From the NCBI GenBank assembly GCA_964398225.1, contig CAYNLY010000061.1:1-7835 (forward strand): a DNA stretch of 7,835 nucleotides, given 5' to 3'. Under the pieces are notes generated by a model that was not told where the DNA came from, ran no database searches, and was given only the letters and a program-made list of their open reading frames with translations. Positions 5,936 through 7,835 of the stretch are shown here, piece after piece. The translations under genes were made by a program, and so were the position numbers. This DNA is from CAYNLY01 sp964398225. Lineage in GTDB: Bacteria; Pseudomonadota; Zetaproteobacteria; Mariprofundales; Mariprofundaceae. Every line of letters begins with the position of its first letter. Position 1 is the stretch's first letter.

Positions 5936-6855
5936 TTGAACCGGGCGTGGGACAGCCGCGCCCCCAGCAGCCAGTCACGCGGGCGCATCGTGCGCTTGCC
6001 CTCGGGCTGCAGCAGCTCGACGAGAAAACTGCCCCGGCCGCAGGCGACCCGAAGATGCTCGCCTTCCGGAGTGAACGAGCCGGGTTCGCCCGCCTGCACG
6101 GGATCCGGGCGCCCGGCCAGAATCTTGATCCAGCGTCCGTCCACGGTCGTTCGGGCCCCCGGCTTCGGCGCAAAGCAGCGGACCACGCGATCCACAAGCC
6201 CGGCGTCCTTTTCCCAGTCGATCCGGCGATCCGCGGGCGTGAGCTTGGCCGCATAGGTCACGCCCACCTCCGGCTGCGGCTCGGGCTTGAGACCCTCCGC
6301 AATGGCCGGAAGCGTTTCGACCAGAAGCTCGGCGCCGAGCCGGGCCAGCCGTTCGCGCAGGGCGCCTCCGGTGATCCGGTCGTCGATCGGAATCGCGCGC
6401 CGGGCATAGACCGGCCCGGTATCCAGCCCTTCTTCCATGCGCATCAGGCATACGCCGGTTTCGGAATCGCCGGCGAGCATCGCCCGTTCGATGGGCGCAG
6501 CCCCCCGCCAGCGGGGAAGCAGTGAGGCATGCACGTTCACCGGCGCAACCCGCGGCACCTCAAGCACCGGACGCGGCAGCAGCAGCCCGTAGGCCACGAC
6601 GATGAGCACATCCGGCGCAAGCTTTCTGAGCCAGTCCAGGATCTCGTCGTTGTCCCGGAGCGTATCGGGCGTGCGAACCTCGATGCCCGCATCCAGGGCC
6701 ATCCGTTTCACCGGGCTCGGCGCGGGCTTCATGCCCCGGCCCGCCGGACGGTCCGGCTGCGTCAGCACGCCGACGACGTCGATGTCCGCCGCCTCGATCA
6801 GCGCCTTCAGCGACACCGAGGCGAATGCCGGCGTGCCGGCAAAGACCACCCTCAT
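5932..6855 (-). CDS. fmt: Methionyl-tRNA formyltransferase
   Basis: Uses 10-formyl-tetrahydrofolate to formylate initiator Met-tRNA in the cytosol. The 307 residues match the E. coli protein (about 315). The N-terminal formyltransferase domain (1 to about 205) shows FAGTPAFA (5-12), TQPDRPAGRG (32-41) and SPVK (47-50). The active-site block NVHASLLPRWRGAAP (107-121) contains Asn107 and His109, and Asp145 lies in EEGLDTGPV; these correspond to the E. coli Asn/His/Asp catalytic set. The C-terminal beta-barrel, which holds tRNA, covers about 210-307. The ATG overlaps the def stop as ATGA (6852-6855), and the stop overlaps the rsmB start as GTGA, so fmt is locked between both by translational coupling. 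It works directly with Def, which removes the formyl group after synthesis. Confidence 0.97.
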   Translation of the reverse strand: MRVVFAGTPAFASVSLKALIEAADIDVVGVLTQPDRPAGRGMKPAPSPVKRMALDAGIEVRTPDTLRDNDEILDWLRKLAPDVLIVVAYGLLLPRPVLEVPRVAPVNVHASLLPRWRGAAPIERAMLAGDSETGVCLMRMEEGLDTGPVYARRAIPIDDRITGGALRERLARLGAELLVETLPAIAEGLKPEPQPEVGVTYAAKLTPADRRIDWEKDAGLVDRVVRCFAPKPGARTTVDGRWIKILAGRPDPVQAGEPGSFTPEGEHLRVACGRGSFLVELLQPEGKRTMRPRDWLLGARLSHARFK

Positions 6856-7394
6856 GACTTGTAGCGCTTCTTCAGCTTCTTCGTGATCATCCGCCGCTTG
6901 AGCGGACTCAGGTAGTCGATGAACAGCTTCCCGTCGAGATGATCGAACTCGTGCTGGAGCGCGACCGCCTGAAAGCCGTCGAACTCGGCCTCGTGCACGG
7001 CGCCGGTTTCGTCCTGCCAGCGCAGCCGCACCGCGGCCGGGCGCTCGATCTCCTCGTAGATGCCGGGAACGGACAGGCAGCCCTCCTCCCAGACCGCCGT
7101 TTCCTCGCTCTTCCAGAGAAACTCGGGATTGATCCAGACCTTCAGGTCGCGCGCCGCGACCGGATCGGTGCCCTCATGGCGCACCTCGGCGTCGCGCCAG
7201 ACCGTGTCGGTCACGGCCACGCGCAGGGCCACGCCGATCTGGGGGGCGGCAAGACCTACGCCCGGGGCGTCGTACATCGTGTCGGCGAGATCCCGGATCA
7301 GTTCCTGGATCTCGGGCGCCGTCGGATCGGCCACAGGCTCAGCCACGACCCTGAGGCGCTCGTCGGGGTGAATCAGGATTTCACGAACGGCCAT
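6852..7394 (-). CDS. def: Peptide deformylase
   Basis: Metal-dependent hydrolase that removes the N-formyl group from nascent proteins at the ribosome exit. The 180 residues fit the family. The three signature motifs are GVGLAAPQIG (45-54), EGCLSVPG (104-111) with metal ligand Cys106, and QHEFDHLDG (147-155) with metal ligands His148 and His152 and catalytic Glu149. The tail KRRMITKKLKKRYKS is strongly basic, which fits ribosome or RNA contact. The frame is open further upstream to about 7727, but that part is the shadow of ilvD; the ATG at 7394 gives the family start MAVREILIHPDERL. It overlaps the ilvD stop by one base (TGATG), with no clear Shine-Dalgarno sequence, so expression is probably coupled to ilvD. 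The fmt gene overlaps its 3' end by 4 bases. Confidence 0.97.
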   Translation of the reverse strand: MAVREILIHPDERLRVVAEPVADPTAPEIQELIRDLADTMYDAPGVGLAAPQIGVALRVAVTDTVWRDAEVRHEGTDPVAARDLKVWINPEFLWKSEETAVWEEGCLSVPGIYEEIERPAAVRLRWQDETGAVHEAEFDGFQAVALQHEFDHLDGKLFIDYLSPLKRRMITKKLKKRYKS

Positions 7395-7835
7395 CAGACG
7401 CCACGCAACTGCGAAAGATCGCGCACCGCGCCGCGGTCGGCCGAGGTCGCCAGCGCCGCATAGGCCTGCAATGCCCTGGATACGACGCGGTTGCGGGCTA
7501 CCGGCTTCCAGGCGTCCGCACCCTTTTCCTCCATCGCCTTGCGTCGGCGGGCCAGCTCCTCGTCGCTCACCGCCAGATGGATGCGCCGGTTCGGAATGTC
7601 GATCTCGATCGTATCCCCCTCCTCGACGAGCGCGATCGTGCCGCGCTCGGCCGCCTCGGGCGAAACATGCCCGATCGAGAGCCCCGAAGTGCCGCCGGAG
7701 AAACGGCCGTCGGTCAGAAGCGCGCATTTCGCGCCCAGACCCTTGGATTTCAAATACGAGGTGGGATACAGCATCTCCTGCATGCCCGGCCCGCCCTTCG
7801 GCCCCTCGTAGCGGATCACGACGACATCGCCCGGC
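7394..7835 (-). CDS. ilvD: Dihydroxy-acid dehydratase, C-terminal part (5' end outside window)
   Basis: Fe-S cluster enzyme that dehydrates 2,3-dihydroxy-isovalerate and the isoleucine precursor in branched-chain amino acid synthesis. Only the last 146 residues are in the window; the full protein is usually about 560-620 residues. Recognisable blocks are PGDVVVIRYEGPKGGPG at the edge, LTDGRFSGGTSGLSIGHVSPEA (the conserved segment whose Ser is considered the active-site base) and the end block ALATSADRGAVRD near the C-terminus. The Fe-S ligands lie upstream and cannot be checked. The TGA overlaps the def ATG by one base. It could be confused with 6-phosphogluconate dehydratase (edd), but the RFSGGTSGLSIGHVSPEAA wording and the ADRGAVRD ending are those of IlvD. 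Confidence 0.94.
   Translation of the reverse strand, partial: PGDVVVIRYEGPKGGPGMQEMLYPTSYLKSKGLGAKCALLTDGRFSGGTSGLSIGHVSPEAAERGTIALVEEGDTIEIDIPNRRIHLAVSDEELARRRKAMEEKGADAWKPVARNRVVSRALQAYAALATSADRGAVRDLSQLRGV

Noticed and set aside
4925..6256. A 443-codon plus-strand frame opposite rsmB and fmt
   Set aside because: A GC-driven shadow of two certain genes. The product looks low in complexity with many Arg, Pro and His, and there is no ribosome binding site or family motif.
7395..7727. An N-terminal extension of peptide deformylase
   Set aside because: This part overlaps ilvD in another frame and contains no deformylase-like residues. The family start is the ATG at 7394.
1..7835. Mobile element, prophage, defence island, CRISPR array, tRNA or rRNA gene
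   Set aside because: No transposase, integrase, terminal repeats, spaced direct repeats or tRNA-like sequence was seen. Every gene is a co-oriented, chromosomal housekeeping type with uniform base composition by eye.

Overview
The window is a densely packed stretch of chromosomal housekeeping DNA from a high-GC bacterium, most likely a proteobacterium. All ten recognisable genes lie on the minus strand, so transcription runs from base 7835 towards base 1. The def-fmt-rsmB order is the one known from many Proteobacteria. The host-attachment family protein and the CBS-protein/ArsB-type permease pair also fit Proteobacteria. MnmA is the CxxC type rather than the enterobacterial DxxC type, so the lineage cannot be fixed further from this window.

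Layout in the direction of transcription: the 3' end of ilvD (dihydroxy-acid dehydratase, branched-chain amino acid synthesis); def (peptide deformylase); fmt (methionyl-tRNA formyltransferase); rsmB (16S rRNA m5C967 methyltransferase); mnmA (tRNA 2-thiouridylase); a host-attachment/baeRF-like protein of unknown role; ndk (nucleoside diphosphate kinase); lysS (class II lysyl-tRNA synthetase); a two-CBS-domain protein; and the first 162 codons of an ArsB/P-permease type ion transporter. ilvD/def, def/fmt and fmt/rsmB overlap by 1, 4 and 4 bases, and rsmB to mnmA is 9 bases apart, so these five genes look like one translationally coupled unit. A 35-base gap follows, holding a hairpin around the mnmA stop codon. 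Next come the baeRF-like gene and the only sizeable intergenic gap (124 bases), which precedes ndk and holds a candidate promoter plus overlapping inverted repeats that include the ndk ribosome binding site. The ndk-lysS (9 bases), lysS-CBS (22 bases) and CBS-permease (11-base overlap) junctions are again tight.

Functionally the cluster is dominated by protein synthesis. Fmt and Def add and remove the formyl group of initiator methionine. RsmB and MnmA modify rRNA and tRNA, LysS charges tRNA-Lys, and Ndk balances nucleoside triphosphates. The CBS protein probably senses adenine nucleotides for the permease encoded with it. No mobile element, CRISPR array, RNA gene or convincing rho-independent terminator was found. 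No stretch longer than 124 bases lacks a gene. I do not see a clearly new system. The most unusual points are the baeRF-like gene inside a translation cluster, the structured ndk leader, and the overlapping CBS/permease pair.
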